Shown here: in pieces, positions 43,183-51,605 of the stretch
Numbering within the stretch: position 1 is the first letter of the stretch
Layout: every line of letters starts with the position of its first letter
Assembly (NCBI GenBank): GCA_040757355.1
Contig: JBFLWY010000012.1
Location: 1-64,000, forward strand
Reading direction: 5' to 3'
DNA: 64,000 nt
From: DTYU01 sp040757355
Lineage (GTDB): Bacteria > Bacillota > Desulfotomaculia > Desulfotomaculales > Ammonificaceae
Translations under genes and position numbers: made by a program
The notes under the pieces: model-generated
Told to the model about the DNA's origin: nothing
The model's database searches: none
Seen by the model: the letters and a program-made list of their open reading frames with translations, nothing else

Positions 43183-43407
43183 ACGGCCGCTCCTTCCTTC
43201 TTTCGGGGCGGTTACGGGTTATATTGGTTTCACAGAGCCCGCTAACCCGCATTCAAAAAAACGCAAATTCCTATACGCTTAATTAAGCCTTAAATTCGCC
43301 AATCTTGGCCGGTTTCCTCCCGTTCCCCTTCCATCCCGAATCAAGTGTTGAGTTTGTGTTCTTGTAAGCCGGAAGGATTCACCGAATGATAAGTCTTTCA
43401 CCAAACG

Positions 43408-43433
43408 GAAAAAAGAGGGCGCTTTAAGCCCTC
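43408..43433 (-). terminator. Rho-independent terminator overlapping the surE stop codon
   Basis: On the minus strand GAGGGC, a seven-base loop and GCCCTC are followed by TTTTTT. The stop codon lies in the loop. Confidence 0.85.
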
Positions 43434-44242
43434 TCCCGCAGGTCCTTACCCGAAGGCGGTCCCTTTTCCCGGAGCAGTTCTTGCCGCGACCAGGGCAGGG
43501 ACCACTCCTTCAGTTTTTCCATAAATAAATAATCGGTTAGATCAATATGGACCGGGGTAATCGAAATGTAGCCCTCCTTCACGGCCGTCACGTCTGTGTC
43601 AGATTCGTTCCCCTTCATGTCCAGGGGCTCGCCCGCCATCCAAAAGTAAACCCGCCCCCGCGGGTCGGTCCGGCGGTCAATGACGTTGACGTAACGGATG
43701 TTTCCGAGTTTGGTCACCTTGACACCGCGCGGGATACCAGGCGGTACGTTGATATTCAGAAGCGTCCCCGTAGGCATAATCCGCCGGGTGAATTCGGGCA
43801 GAAAACCCTTGATAAAGTCAACCGCCCTGGAGAAATCCGGTTCGTCATGAGTGGCAAGCGAAACGGCAACGGAAGGCACACCGTTTATAATGCCCTCAAT
43901 GGCCGCAGAAACGGTACCGGAATAGAGGACATCGGTCCCGATATTCGGACCCAGATTGATTCCGGCAATTAGAAAATCCGGCTTTTCGGGCAAGAGCGCC
44001 TCAAGCCCCAGTTTAACGCAGTCCGCGGGCGTGCCGTCCACCACCCACCCCCGGACCCGCTGACTCCTGAAACCCGCTTCACGAACCCTCAGCGGCCGGT
44101 GCACAGTGATTGAATGACCGGTAGCGCTTCTTTCCCTATCAGGCGCAATCACATAAAGCTCCGCAAATCCTTCGAGGGCCTTCCTCAAAACGCTGAGACC
44201 TTCAGCAAAAATTCCATCATCGTTGGTCAGAAGTATTCGCAA
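43424..44242 (-). CDS. surE: 5'/3'-nucleotidase SurE
   Basis: Metal-dependent nucleotide monophosphatase. The 272 residues start RILLTNDDGIFAEGLSVL (metal Asp-Asp) and continue with APDRERSATGHSITVHRPL, VDGTPADCVKLGL and SGINLG-type AGINLGPNIGTDVLYSGTVSAAIEG, all SurE blocks. The start is TTG after GAGGGA. A terminator overlaps the stop. It ends the que-fol-DUF4264 unit. Confidence 0.95.
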   Translation of the reverse strand: MRILLTNDDGIFAEGLSVLRKALEGFAELYVIAPDRERSATGHSITVHRPLRVREAGFRSQRVRGWVVDGTPADCVKLGLEALLPEKPDFLIAGINLGPNIGTDVLYSGTVSAAIEGIINGVPSVAVSLATHDEPDFSRAVDFIKGFLPEFTRRIMPTGTLLNINVPPGIPRGVKVTKLGNIRYVNVIDRRTDPRGRVYFWMAGEPLDMKGNESDTDVTAVKEGYISITPVHIDLTDYLFMEKLKEWSLPWSRQELLREKGPPSGKDLRERA

Positions 44243-44267
44243 AAATATCCCTCTCTCTGCAGCCCGC

Positions 44268-44450
44268 TTACACCTCGTAAATAGATATGGTCATTTCGCC
44301 TTTTGCACTGTCTTTAGTAAGTCCGAAAAGGACTTTCTTGTGCTTGAGCATCTTATTCAAAAAATCGACTACGCGATAAAGCTCCTCGCTTTCACGAAAC
44401 GAACGCGTACCGATTAACGTCAGTTTTGGGGGCTCTTGAGACTTCAACAT
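44268..44450 (-). CDS. DUF4264 (YpmA-like) small protein
   Basis: Sixty residues: LTLIGTRSFRESEELYRVVD then FLNKMLKHKKVLFGLTKD and MTISIYEV. This strand-helix-helix-strand pattern is the DUF4264 family found across Firmicutes, function unknown. GGTGAGG lies immediately before the ATG. It sits 25 bp from surE and 26 bp from folE. Confidence 0.8.
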   Translation of the reverse strand: MLKSQEPPKLTLIGTRSFRESEELYRVVDFLNKMLKHKKVLFGLTKDSAKGEMTISIYEV

Positions 44451-44476
44451 TCCTCACCTTTCAGCCGTTATTGCGC

Positions 44477-45052
44477 TTATAATTGTGGTTCGCGACCCCT
44501 AATCAGGGAGAATGCTTCCGCTCGCGTGGCAGGGTTTTGCTTGAATATACCGCGAACCGCAGAGGTGACCGTTTGCGCGCCGGGCTTCTTAACCCCGCGC
44601 ATCGTCATGCACATGTGCTCTGCTTCCACGACCACCAGAACCCCTCGCGGATGAAGCCTTTCCATTATAGCATCCGCTATTTGACTGGTCAATCGCTCCT
44701 GCAGTTGCGGCCGCCGTGCATAACCTTCCACTACTCTCGCCAGTTTACTCAACCCGGTAATGTTGCCCGCCCGCGGAATGTAAGCCACGTGTGCCACGCC
44801 GAAAAAGGGTAACAGGTGGTGCTCGCAAACAGAATATACCGGTATGTCCCGGACCAAAACCATTTCCTCGTGGTCCTCGGCAAAATATTTTTCCAGATGC
44901 ACGGCCGGATCTTCTTCAAGACCGGCAAATATCTCCGCATACATCCGGCCGACCCGAAGCGGAGTATCTTTCAAACCTTCCCGTTCCGGATCCTCACCGA
45001 TTGCCTCTAGAATCGCTCGTACCGCGAGTTCAATTTTTTTCTGATCAAACAC
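44477..45052 (-). CDS. folE: GTP cyclohydrolase I
   Basis: Forms dihydroneopterin triphosphate from GTP, the entry to folate and to queuosine. The 191 residues contain YSVCEHHLLPFFGVAHVAYIP (zinc Cys/His), GLSKLARVVEGYARRPQLQERLT and HMCMTMRGVKKPGAQTVTSA (zinc Cys). The GTG start has GGGGGAAG nine bases upstream; the frame is open further but that part precedes the family's N-terminus. Clustering with queD, queC and queE suggests it feeds preQ0 synthesis. Confidence 0.96.
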   Translation of the reverse strand: MFDQKKIELAVRAILEAIGEDPEREGLKDTPLRVGRMYAEIFAGLEEDPAVHLEKYFAEDHEEMVLVRDIPVYSVCEHHLLPFFGVAHVAYIPRAGNITGLSKLARVVEGYARRPQLQERLTSQIADAIMERLHPRGVLVVVEAEHMCMTMRGVKKPGAQTVTSAVRGIFKQNPATRAEAFSLIRGREPQL

Positions 45053-45123
45053 CTCTACTTCCCCCTTACTCAACCCTCTAGCACGAGTTGCCGACAGTGA
45101 TGCATGTGTTGGTGCTATCTCTC

Positions 45124-45876
45124 TTAGAGCATGCCGCAAAACCGGTGCACCTGAGGGATAACCCGCACGTCGCGGGCCACTTCGAGCGCCTTTGATTGAA
45201 GCCACAGTAACTCGGCGGGTGTCGGCCGTCTTTCGGGTTCGCATGCCGTGACAGGCTGCAAAACCAGGAGCGCACCCGCCGCCTCGGCCATCTCGGCCGC
45301 GGAAACCACTTCGTGAACCGGCGTATCCTTAACTACCACCGCTTTTACAAAAACTTCCTTGTTGCGGGCCACTTGCAAAAACCTTCTGTGCTCCGCCCAA
45401 AGCGGGTGCATCCCTGTAACGCTGGGGAGTTTGACGTCCATTGCTATAACGTCCACCAGGTGAAGCACTTTTTCCAACGCGCCGGGGAGGGTACCGTTTG
45501 TTTCCAGGTATATCCCGCGGCGGGAGCCATCCAACAGCGGAACAAGTTCCTTAAGAAAATCCGGATAGAGCAACGGTTCACCCCCGGTCAAGCTTACTGC
45601 GTGATAAGTGCCAAGGTCTATGCCGGCAATGAGTACCCCTACCTCTTCCGGTGTTAGGGGGTTTGGGATAGCCACAAAACTGCCGGTCCCCGGTTGCACT
45701 TCTACCCTACAGCTCAGGGGTTCGCCCCGCGGAGTATCACAGTAGCGACAAGATAAGTTACAAGCCGAGAACCGGATAAACAGGTGTCTGCACCCGACGT
45801 ACGGTCCTTCCCCCTGTATAGAAGAAAAAATTTCCCTTAAAGGAACCGGTGCTACGGTACCCCCCGCACCTTGCAA
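45124..45876 (-). CDS. queE: 7-carboxy-7-deazaguanine synthase
   Basis: Radical SAM enzyme contracting 6-carboxytetrahydropterin. The 250-residue chain has IFSSIQGEGPYVGCRHLFIRFS followed by the CX3CX2C cluster motif CNLSCRYCD, then SLTGGEPLLYP and LETNGTLP. The start is TTG eight bases after GAGG; it overlaps the DUF366 stop by 25 bp, suggesting coupling of the two. Confidence 0.95.
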   Translation of the reverse strand: MQGAGGTVAPVPLREIFSSIQGEGPYVGCRHLFIRFSACNLSCRYCDTPRGEPLSCRVEVQPGTGSFVAIPNPLTPEEVGVLIAGIDLGTYHAVSLTGGEPLLYPDFLKELVPLLDGSRRGIYLETNGTLPGALEKVLHLVDVIAMDVKLPSVTGMHPLWAEHRRFLQVARNKEVFVKAVVVKDTPVHEVVSAAEMAEAAGALLVLQPVTACEPERRPTPAELLWLQSKALEVARDVRVIPQVHRFCGML

Positions 45877-46418
45877 CGCGCCATCCTCATCTCTTCGATT
45901 TCTTTCGCGTAAGCGCCGAGGATTTCCCTTGCAATATTAAAGATCTCATTCTCGGGGAAACCGAGATCCAGGAGTCCTATCGCCGGAACCGGGGCGCCCT
46001 CGGCACTTAGATTGACCCCGAAGTGAATCTTAGTGGAAACGGGTGTAATAGTCGCTATTGAAACGGAAAGCTTGAACAATTCTTTATTTATTACCGTAAA
46101 AAGGTCGTCGCCGCACCGTGAAACATGGTATTTCAAGCCGCTTCTTCCAAGTATGTCCTTCACACTGGCTACCAGCAGGCGTTGCCTGAGGACCGTTTTT
46201 TCAAGGTCGTTGTCAAAGTGCTCGACGATAAAGTGGAGCATGTCTGGACTGAAAATGGATTTACCTGCTTTGAAGTCTTCTATATCCACAAGGTCCCCGT
46301 CTTTGACCAGGCATCCGCCCCTGAAAGCAACTATGCTGTCTCCCTGCACGCCAAATCGCTTATATCCCCATAAGGATGATAGCTGAGTGCCGTCATAATT
46401 CAATTCGTGCTCATACAA
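45852..46418 (-). CDS. DUF366 family protein in the queuosine cluster
   Basis: About 188-192 residues. The start of the protein reads YEHELNYDGTQLSSLWGYKRFGVQGDSIVAF, the hallmark of DUF366, with MLHFIVEHFDNDLEKTVLRQRLL further on. The biochemical role is not known to me; the position between queC and queE suggests a part in 7-deazaguanine metabolism. The TTG at 46418 is 20 bases from GGAGGA, too far. An in-frame ACG at 46430 is eight bases from it and would add MKTF before LYEHEL, so a rare ACG start is possible. Confidence 0.82.
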   Translation of the reverse strand: MYEHELNYDGTQLSSLWGYKRFGVQGDSIVAFRGGCLVKDGDLVDIEDFKAGKSIFSPDMLHFIVEHFDNDLEKTVLRQRLLVASVKDILGRSGLKYHVSRCGDDLFTVINKELFKLSVSIATITPVSTKIHFGVNLSAEGAPVPAIGLLDLGFPENEIFNIAREILGAYAKEIEEMRMARCKVRGVP

Positions 46419-46561
46419 GAAAGTCTTCGTCGCCGCACTCCTCCTATCTCAATATTTTAGGATCATGCTTCGAAAATAGTACTTCTTTCGATGGGCGCAG
46501 CGATGAGCTTCACCCTGCTTCGTCAGGCTCGCCAGCCGAATCCTCACGTATTTCCACATTT

Positions 46562-47248
46562 TCATTCCCGGTGGCGACGACTGGTTGTCGTTAATGACTC
46601 CTTCGCTGCGGCAAGCGCGCGCAGAAAACGGCGGCAGCTCTCGCAGCGACCGCAGATTTCCGACCCGCCCCGGTAACAGCTCCATACGAGTTCAAACGGC
46701 ACCCCCAGGCGCTTCCCGAGCCTGACAATCCCGGTCTTGTCCAGATGTTGAGTGTAACTCACTACCCGTACACGGTTTAGGGTCGAATAACCGAGCGCCG
46801 CCGTCGCCGCCGTTACAAACCCCGCGCTGTTGTCCGGAAAGGTTGCCGCCTCCTCACGGTTGAAGCCGGTCACCACCGCATCAGCCCCAAGGTGTTCCGC
46901 AAAGGCCGCTGCAATGTTTATGAAGATACCGTTCCGGTTGGGAACCCATACCCGCAGAGCAGTTACAGCCGCCTGCGCGGGGTCGTCCAGCGCCGTTACC
47001 TCCGGCTCGGGCAAATCCGCCCCGGTTACCAGCGCAGTTGTCGTTATCTGCGCCAAGTAAGGAAGAGCGATTGCACGGTGCGGAACCCCGTAATGGCGTG
47101 CAAGGGCCGCAGCGGCACCTATCTCCCTCTCCGCCGCCTGCTGACCGTAGTCAAAGGTAAGACACAACACAACCTTTCCGTCACGGACACCGTGGGCAAG
47201 GCAGACCGCAGAATCAAGCCCCCCTGAAAGCAGGACCACACTCTTCAC
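46562..47248 (-). CDS. queC: 7-cyano-7-deazaguanine (preQ0) synthase
   Basis: ATP-dependent conversion of CDG to preQ0. The 228 residues have the PP-loop LLSGGLDSAVCL, FDYGQQAAEREIGAA, VPNRNGIFINIAAAFAEHLGA and the zinc ligands WSCYRGGSEICGRCESC. The start is GTG overlapping the queD stop (GTGA). A basic Arg/Thr tail follows the zinc motif. Confidence 0.95.
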   Translation of the reverse strand: MKSVVLLSGGLDSAVCLAHGVRDGKVVLCLTFDYGQQAAEREIGAAAALARHYGVPHRAIALPYLAQITTTALVTGADLPEPEVTALDDPAQAAVTALRVWVPNRNGIFINIAAAFAEHLGADAVVTGFNREEAATFPDNSAGFVTAATAALGYSTLNRVRVVSYTQHLDKTGIVRLGKRLGVPFELVWSCYRGGSEICGRCESCRRFLRALAAAKESLTTTSRRHRE

Positions 47249-47619
47249 GGCTTATATACCACCCAGGCGACCGGCGACTCTGCAACTCTGACCTCTTTCA
47301 CATGAACGCGGTCGCCGGCAGAAAAACGTTCCGCCACCGCCGAAAAAACATAGCGGGCGATGTTCTCCGCCGTTGGTCCTGTTCCCTTTTTGAAAAAAGG
47401 CAGTTCGTTAAGGTAACGGTGGTCCAACTCACCAACCACGTCCCGCACCGCTTCTTTTAAAACCTTGAAGTCGACCAGCATCCCGGCATCGTTCAACTGT
47501 TCTCCGGCCACTGTAACGGCAACCGTCCAGTTGTGCCCGTGCAGTCGGCTGCATGGAGAAGGATACCCTTCAAGGCAGTGGGCCGCCGCAAAAGAAGTCT
47601 CTACCGTAAGCTCGAACAA
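47245..47619 (-). CDS. queD: 6-carboxytetrahydropterin synthase
   Basis: Second step of preQ0 synthesis. The 124 residues hold the zinc ligands in FAAAHCLEGYPSPCSRLHGHNW (His14, His28, His30) with the catalytic Cys four residues before HGH, and LDHRYLNE, GTGPTAENIARYVF and VRVAES. The start is TTG after GGAGG. A TATAAT lies about 40 bp upstream without a good -35. First gene of the queuosine unit. Confidence 0.95.
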   Translation of the reverse strand: MFELTVETSFAAAHCLEGYPSPCSRLHGHNWTVAVTVAGEQLNDAGMLVDFKVLKEAVRDVVGELDHRYLNELPFFKKGTGPTAENIARYVFSAVAERFSAGDRVHVKEVRVAESPVAWVVYKP

Positions 47620-47789
47620 ATTACCGTCCTCCGCCGAGCGGTTTTAATTGAATATTATTATACAAGAAACACTGGAGAAGTATAGGTGAATTAGCAGAGT
47701 TAGGCGGTACTATCGAGGTTTTCGGTGCGATTTAACAATCATGGTAACTATTCATCCTTCCTGTCGGGCACAGTAATAAACGGCGCATC

Positions 47790-47888
47790 TCGGAAGTCAG
47801 ATGCAGGATGTCAGAGGTCAGACCTCGTAGAATTCGCTACGCGAATTCCTTTTTTAGACCTCCGACTTCCGGCTTCCGACCTCTGAAT
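47790..47888. repeat. Fold-back heptamer element with GAATTCGC palindrome
   Basis: Left arm in sevens: CGGAAGT, CAGATGC, AGGATGT, CAGAGGT, CAGACCT. Centre 47830-47848: GAATTCGC-TAC-GCGAATTC. Right arm of opposite sense: GACCTCC, GACTTCC, GGCTTCC, GACCTCT. Same plan as 8691-8800. Confidence 0.78.
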
Positions 47889-47908
47889 TAGTACGCTCCG
47901 GCCCGTCC

Positions 47909-48043
47909 CCCAGCACTCAAACTTGCCCTGGCAAAAAACAAGCGGTTTTCGCAACATTTAATGTTTCTACGCAATTGCTACTTTCCAAGCTGAATTGAGT
48001 GCTGGGTTCCCCGCATTGCTTGTTTCTCGCCGCCCAGCATTCA
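47909..48043. repeat. CCCAGCACTCA-family sites
   Basis: CCCAGCACTCAA at 47909 pairs with TTGAGTGCTGGG at 47995, 76 bp apart, followed by an odd CCCAGCATTCA at 48033. Confidence 0.7.
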
Positions 48044-48329
48044 ACCTTATCGTTAACACTAACTCATAAGCAACTCCATTTTTCTGTCAGGCTGTAGCTT
48101 TATAGACATACAGTCGATTTTGCATGCAGCACCTGGACGAACCTTATAAAGACAAAGAAAGGGCTGCCTAAAACAGGGTACTTCTTTCCAGGAATCCCTA
48201 GGGCGTAGCCGTTTCCGTACCTTGCAGCGCCAAGTAGTGATCAGTGCTATACTCGACCGGTAAGCCGGCGGTGCCGTAAATATTATTCTTGCACCGGTGT
48301 CACGCTGCTTTTAGTTGTGTTTCCGGACG

Positions 48330-50027
48330 CTATTTCACTATTCTTGTGACGGTCCCGGCAACATCCTCTTCCATTACGAGCATGTTTTCCCCTGTGCGCC
48401 GGATGTGAACCTCCACCAGCCCATCGGCCACGTGCCGTCCCGCCGTAATCCTGACCGGGTAGCCGATCAGGTCGGCATCCTTAAACTTAACCCCCGGCCG
48501 CTCGGCTCGGTCGTCAAGAACCGTTTCCAGCCCTGCTGATGTCAGTAAACTATAAATCCTGTCAGCCGCAGACGCCTGTGCCGGGTCCTGGGTATTAACG
48601 GGCAGGATTACGGCCTCGAAGGGAGCGATTGAGGCCGGCCAGATTATGCCGTCGGCGTCATGGTTTTGCTCAACCGCCGCCGCCATTGTCCGCGTGACTC
48701 CGATGCCGCAAGTCCCCATAACCATCGGGCGTTTTTCCCCGTGCTCGTCAAGGTAGAACGCCTCCATCACTCTGCTGTACTTTTCGCCGAGCTTAAACAC
48801 CTGACCCACTTCGATCCCCCGGACGGCATCCAAAGGCGCCCCGCAGCGGGGGCATGGGTCGCCGGCCGTTACCAACCGTATGTCACTGACGTTGGATACA
48901 GAAAAATCCCTTCCGGGACAAACATTTACGAAATGTGCGTCTCCCTTATTCGCGCCGGCCACCGCAGTCTTGAGTGCAGCCACTTCCCTGTCCACCACAA
49001 TCGGCAGCTCAAGACCTACCGGCCCCGCAAATCCGACCGGTGCTCCGGTTGCGCCCTCAACCGTCTCCCCGTCTGCAAGGTCCAGCTTTAGTACGCCGAG
49101 AGTGTTCTGGAGCTTTACCTCGTTTACTTCCCTGTCTCCCCTTACCAAAGCAGCGGCCAGCCCGCGCTCGGTATGATACAGAAGGGTCTTGATTAGACGT
49201 TTTGCCGGGACCCCGAGAAAACCGGTCACTTCCTCCACTGTCCGCATCCCGGGCGTCGCCACCAGTTCGAGCGGCCCTTCTTCCCCGCCAGGATCAGGTA
49301 CGAATAGGCTCTCCGCCTTCTCCGCATTTGCCGCATAGCCGCACTGTTCATCCGGGCAGTAAACCACCACCGCTTCACCGGAATCGGCCAGCACCATGAA
49401 CTCATGGCTCACACTGCCTCCGATCGCGCCGGTATCGGCTTCCACCGCCCGGAACTTCAGTTCCATCCTGGTGAAAACCCGGTTGTAAGCCTCATACATC
49501 TCCTGATATCTTACCGCCAAACCTTCTTCGTCCCGGTCAAAGGAATACAAATCCTTCATGATAAACTCCCGCCCGCGCAAGAGTCCAAAGCGGGGCCGGC
49601 GCTCGTCCCGGTATTTGTTTTGAATCTGGTAGAGCAAAAGAGGAAGTTGTTTATATGAGCGCACTTCTCCTGCAACCAGCGATGTCACCATCTCTTCGTG
49701 CGTCGGGCTCAAGCAGAACTCGCGGTCGTGCCTGTCCCGCAAACGGAAGAGCTCGGGCCCGTAAACGTCCCAGCGTCCCGAACGGTACCAGAGTTCCGCA
49801 GGTTGAATTATCGGCATCACGATCTCCTGGCCGCCTATCTTGTTCATCTCTTCCCGAATGATTCCTTTTATCTTCGAAAGCACCCGCTGCGCCAGCGGAA
49901 GAAATGTATAGATCCCAGCCGCAACCTTACGCATGAACCCTGCCCGCAACAGCAACTGGTGACTTATAACCTCCGCTTCTGCAGGAACTTCCCGCAGTGT
50001 CGGAATCATGAGCTCAGAAATGCGCAA
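48330..50027 (-). CDS. proS: Prolyl-tRNA synthetase, bacterial type
   Basis: Charges tRNA-Pro. At 565 residues it is the long bacterial form: class II core (SHQLLLRAGFMRKVAAGIYTFLPLA; CLSPTHEEMVT; KYRDERRPRFGLLRGREFIMKD), an inserted YbaK-like editing domain (about 225-400; FLGVPAKRLIKTLLY) that clears alanine, motif 3 (MGTCGIGVTRTMAAAVEQ) and the C-terminal anticodon domain. The TTG start follows GGGGTTGGGG. ispG and rseP lie upstream, the usual dxr-rseP-ispG-proS order, here broken by a 500-bp spacer. Confidence 0.97.
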   Translation of the reverse strand: MRISELMIPTLREVPAEAEVISHQLLLRAGFMRKVAAGIYTFLPLAQRVLSKIKGIIREEMNKIGGQEIVMPIIQPAELWYRSGRWDVYGPELFRLRDRHDREFCLSPTHEEMVTSLVAGEVRSYKQLPLLLYQIQNKYRDERRPRFGLLRGREFIMKDLYSFDRDEEGLAVRYQEMYEAYNRVFTRMELKFRAVEADTGAIGGSVSHEFMVLADSGEAVVVYCPDEQCGYAANAEKAESLFVPDPGGEEGPLELVATPGMRTVEEVTGFLGVPAKRLIKTLLYHTERGLAAALVRGDREVNEVKLQNTLGVLKLDLADGETVEGATGAPVGFAGPVGLELPIVVDREVAALKTAVAGANKGDAHFVNVCPGRDFSVSNVSDIRLVTAGDPCPRCGAPLDAVRGIEVGQVFKLGEKYSRVMEAFYLDEHGEKRPMVMGTCGIGVTRTMAAAVEQNHDADGIIWPASIAPFEAVILPVNTQDPAQASAADRIYSLLTSAGLETVLDDRAERPGVKFKDADLIGYPVRITAGRHVADGLVEVHIRRTGENMLVMEEDVAGTVTRIVK

Positions 50028-50129
50028 TGCCCCAACCCCCTCGAAAACAGTTCTAAGTTCGCTCAGGCGGACTAAATTTAAGGTCAGTTCGAAGTTCTAA
50101 GTTGATCTTAAATTAATGGACCATCAGGG

Positions 50130-50175
50130 TCCGTTCAATGTGCAACGTGCAACGTGCAACGTTCAACGTTCTACT
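50130..50175. repeat. Tandem heptamers GTGCAAC / GTTCAAC
   Basis: Three perfect GTGCAAC followed by GTTCAAC and GTTCTAC. Related heptamers GTAGAAC and GTTCAAC occur at the ends of both composite repeat copies and at 50335-50360. Confidence 0.75.
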
Positions 50176-50284
50176 CCGAAAGTACCGGTTATTTGTTGCA
50201 ACACCGCGTATTCCGTTTAGGCTACTGGTTACTTTCATCCTTCATAACCACGCCTTTCGCTGCGCTCAGGCACAAAACGCTATG

Positions 50285-50308
50285 AAAATCCGTGTTCATC
50301 CGTGGTTT
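50285..50308. repeat. ATCCGTGTTCATCCGTGG motif
   Basis: Two near-copies of ATCCGTG separated by TTC, with flanking A/T. Single occurrence in the window. Confidence 0.4.
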
Positions 50309-50483
50309 ATTCCCTTTCTCCGTCTCCTGCTCCTAACGTAGAACATCGCACGTAGAACGATTTTCAGATTTTGTGGTGGCCCCATCTTTGTGGCGACATA
50401 AACGACTAAGTAAAACGCCGAAGTACACGGATACGGTGTAACCGCAACAGACCATTTGCCGGTGACGCCACAGTTATGAGGGT

Positions 50484-50526
50484 CTCCAGACTGATGACTC
50501 CTGGCCGCTGGCTCCCGGCTCCTGAC
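50484..50526. repeat. Seven-base-period repeat (CTCCTGG/CTCCCGG type)
   Basis: Heptamers ACTCCTG, GCCGCTG, GCTCCCG, GCTCCTG up to the ispG stop codon. One-armed member of the heptamer family. Confidence 0.5.
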
Positions 50527-51594
50527 TTATAGGCCTTCGATCCCCATCCGCTTTATCTCCTGAATCAATTCCTCCACTAACACTGCTTCCGGCACGGTAC
50601 GCACCGGCTCACCCTTACGAAAAAGCAACCCTACGCCCTTCCCGCCGGCAATCCCGACATCCGCTTCACGCGCCTCACCAGGGCCGTTTACCACGCACCC
50701 CATAACCGCTACCTTTAGCGGCTCCGTTACTCCCTGAAGCCGCTCCTCCACTGTATTCGCTATCGTAATCAGATCGATCTCGCACCTGCCGCAGGTCGGG
50801 CAGGAGATAAATTCCACCCCGCGCCGCCGCAGCCCCAAAGTCTTCAATATCTCCCAGGCCGCCCACACCTCATAGCGGGGATCTGCCGTCAGCGAAACTC
50901 TTATGGTGTCTCCGATCCCTTCCGCCAGCAGAACCCCGATACCTACCGCGGATTTTACTAAACCTCCCCGCAGGGTTCCTGCTTCGGTAACCCCTACGTG
51001 AAAGGGGTAGTCGACCACACGGGCAAGCTGCCGGTAAGCTTCCAGCATCAGCGGAACATCAGCCGCTTTTACCGACAGCTTTATGGCCCTGAAATCATGT
51101 TCCTCCAAAAGACGCACGTGGTCAAGTGCGCTTTCCACCATCGCTTCGGCAGTAACCCCGCCGTACTTCTCTAACAAGCGCCGTTCCAGGGAACCGGCAT
51201 TTACGCCGATGCGGATCGGCACACCACGGTCCTTGGCTTCCCGGACCACCAGCCGTACCTTGTCGCGGCCGCCGATATTGCCGGGATTCAGGCGCAGCCC
51301 GTCGACTCCGGCCGCCAGTGCCTCAAGTGCAAGGCGGTGGTCAAAGTGTACGTCCGCAATGAGAGGGACGGGGGATTCCGCTTTAAGCCGCTTGAGTGCA
51401 GCTGCGGCTTCGGCATCCGGAACCGCCACCCGGATCAACTCACAACCGTAACCTGCGAGGTCTCTTATCTGGGCAAGGGTTTTTGCTGCGTCACGGGTAT
51501 CCGTGTTTGTCATCGACTGTATGACCACCGGCGCCCCGCCGCCGACCTTCACCCCGCCGATCTCAACCTGGCGTGATATTCGCCGTGAAAACAA
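50527..51594 (-). CDS. ispG: 4-hydroxy-3-methylbut-2-enyl diphosphate synthase
   Basis: [4Fe-4S] reductase of the MEP isoprenoid pathway. The 355 residues start RRISRQVEIGGVKVGG and include VIQSMTNTDTRD, LRLNPGNIGG, and the cluster cysteines in ISCPTCGRCEID and MGCVVNGPGEA. The TTG start follows GGGGGAT. It lies 11 bp after rseP in the dxr-rseP-ispG string. Confidence 0.96.
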   Translation of the reverse strand: MFSRRISRQVEIGGVKVGGGAPVVIQSMTNTDTRDAAKTLAQIRDLAGYGCELIRVAVPDAEAAAALKRLKAESPVPLIADVHFDHRLALEALAAGVDGLRLNPGNIGGRDKVRLVVREAKDRGVPIRIGVNAGSLERRLLEKYGGVTAEAMVESALDHVRLLEEHDFRAIKLSVKAADVPLMLEAYRQLARVVDYPFHVGVTEAGTLRGGLVKSAVGIGVLLAEGIGDTIRVSLTADPRYEVWAAWEILKTLGLRRRGVEFISCPTCGRCEIDLITIANTVEERLQGVTEPLKVAVMGCVVNGPGEAREADVGIAGGKGVGLLFRKGEPVRTVPEAVLVEELIQEIKRMGIEGL

Positions 51595-51605
51595 AATTCA
51601 TCCCC

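Larger units (their letters stand above)
47620..48329. other. 710-bp intergenic region, repeats
   Basis: Between queD and the end of proS. Contains a fold-back heptamer element (47790-47888) and CCCAGCACTCA-family sites (47909-48043). The rest, 48060-48330, shows no gene, RNA or terminator I can recognise. Confidence 0.55.
50028..50526. other. 500-bp intergenic region between ispG and proS, repeats
   Basis: Holds three repeat tracts (50130-50175, 50285-50308, 50484-50526) and GTAGAAC copies near 50335-50360. No gene and no terminator recognised. Confidence 0.55.

Noticed and set aside
48060..48330. Structured RNA or T-box near proS
   Set aside because: It lies downstream of proS on the coding strand and lacks T-box landmarks.
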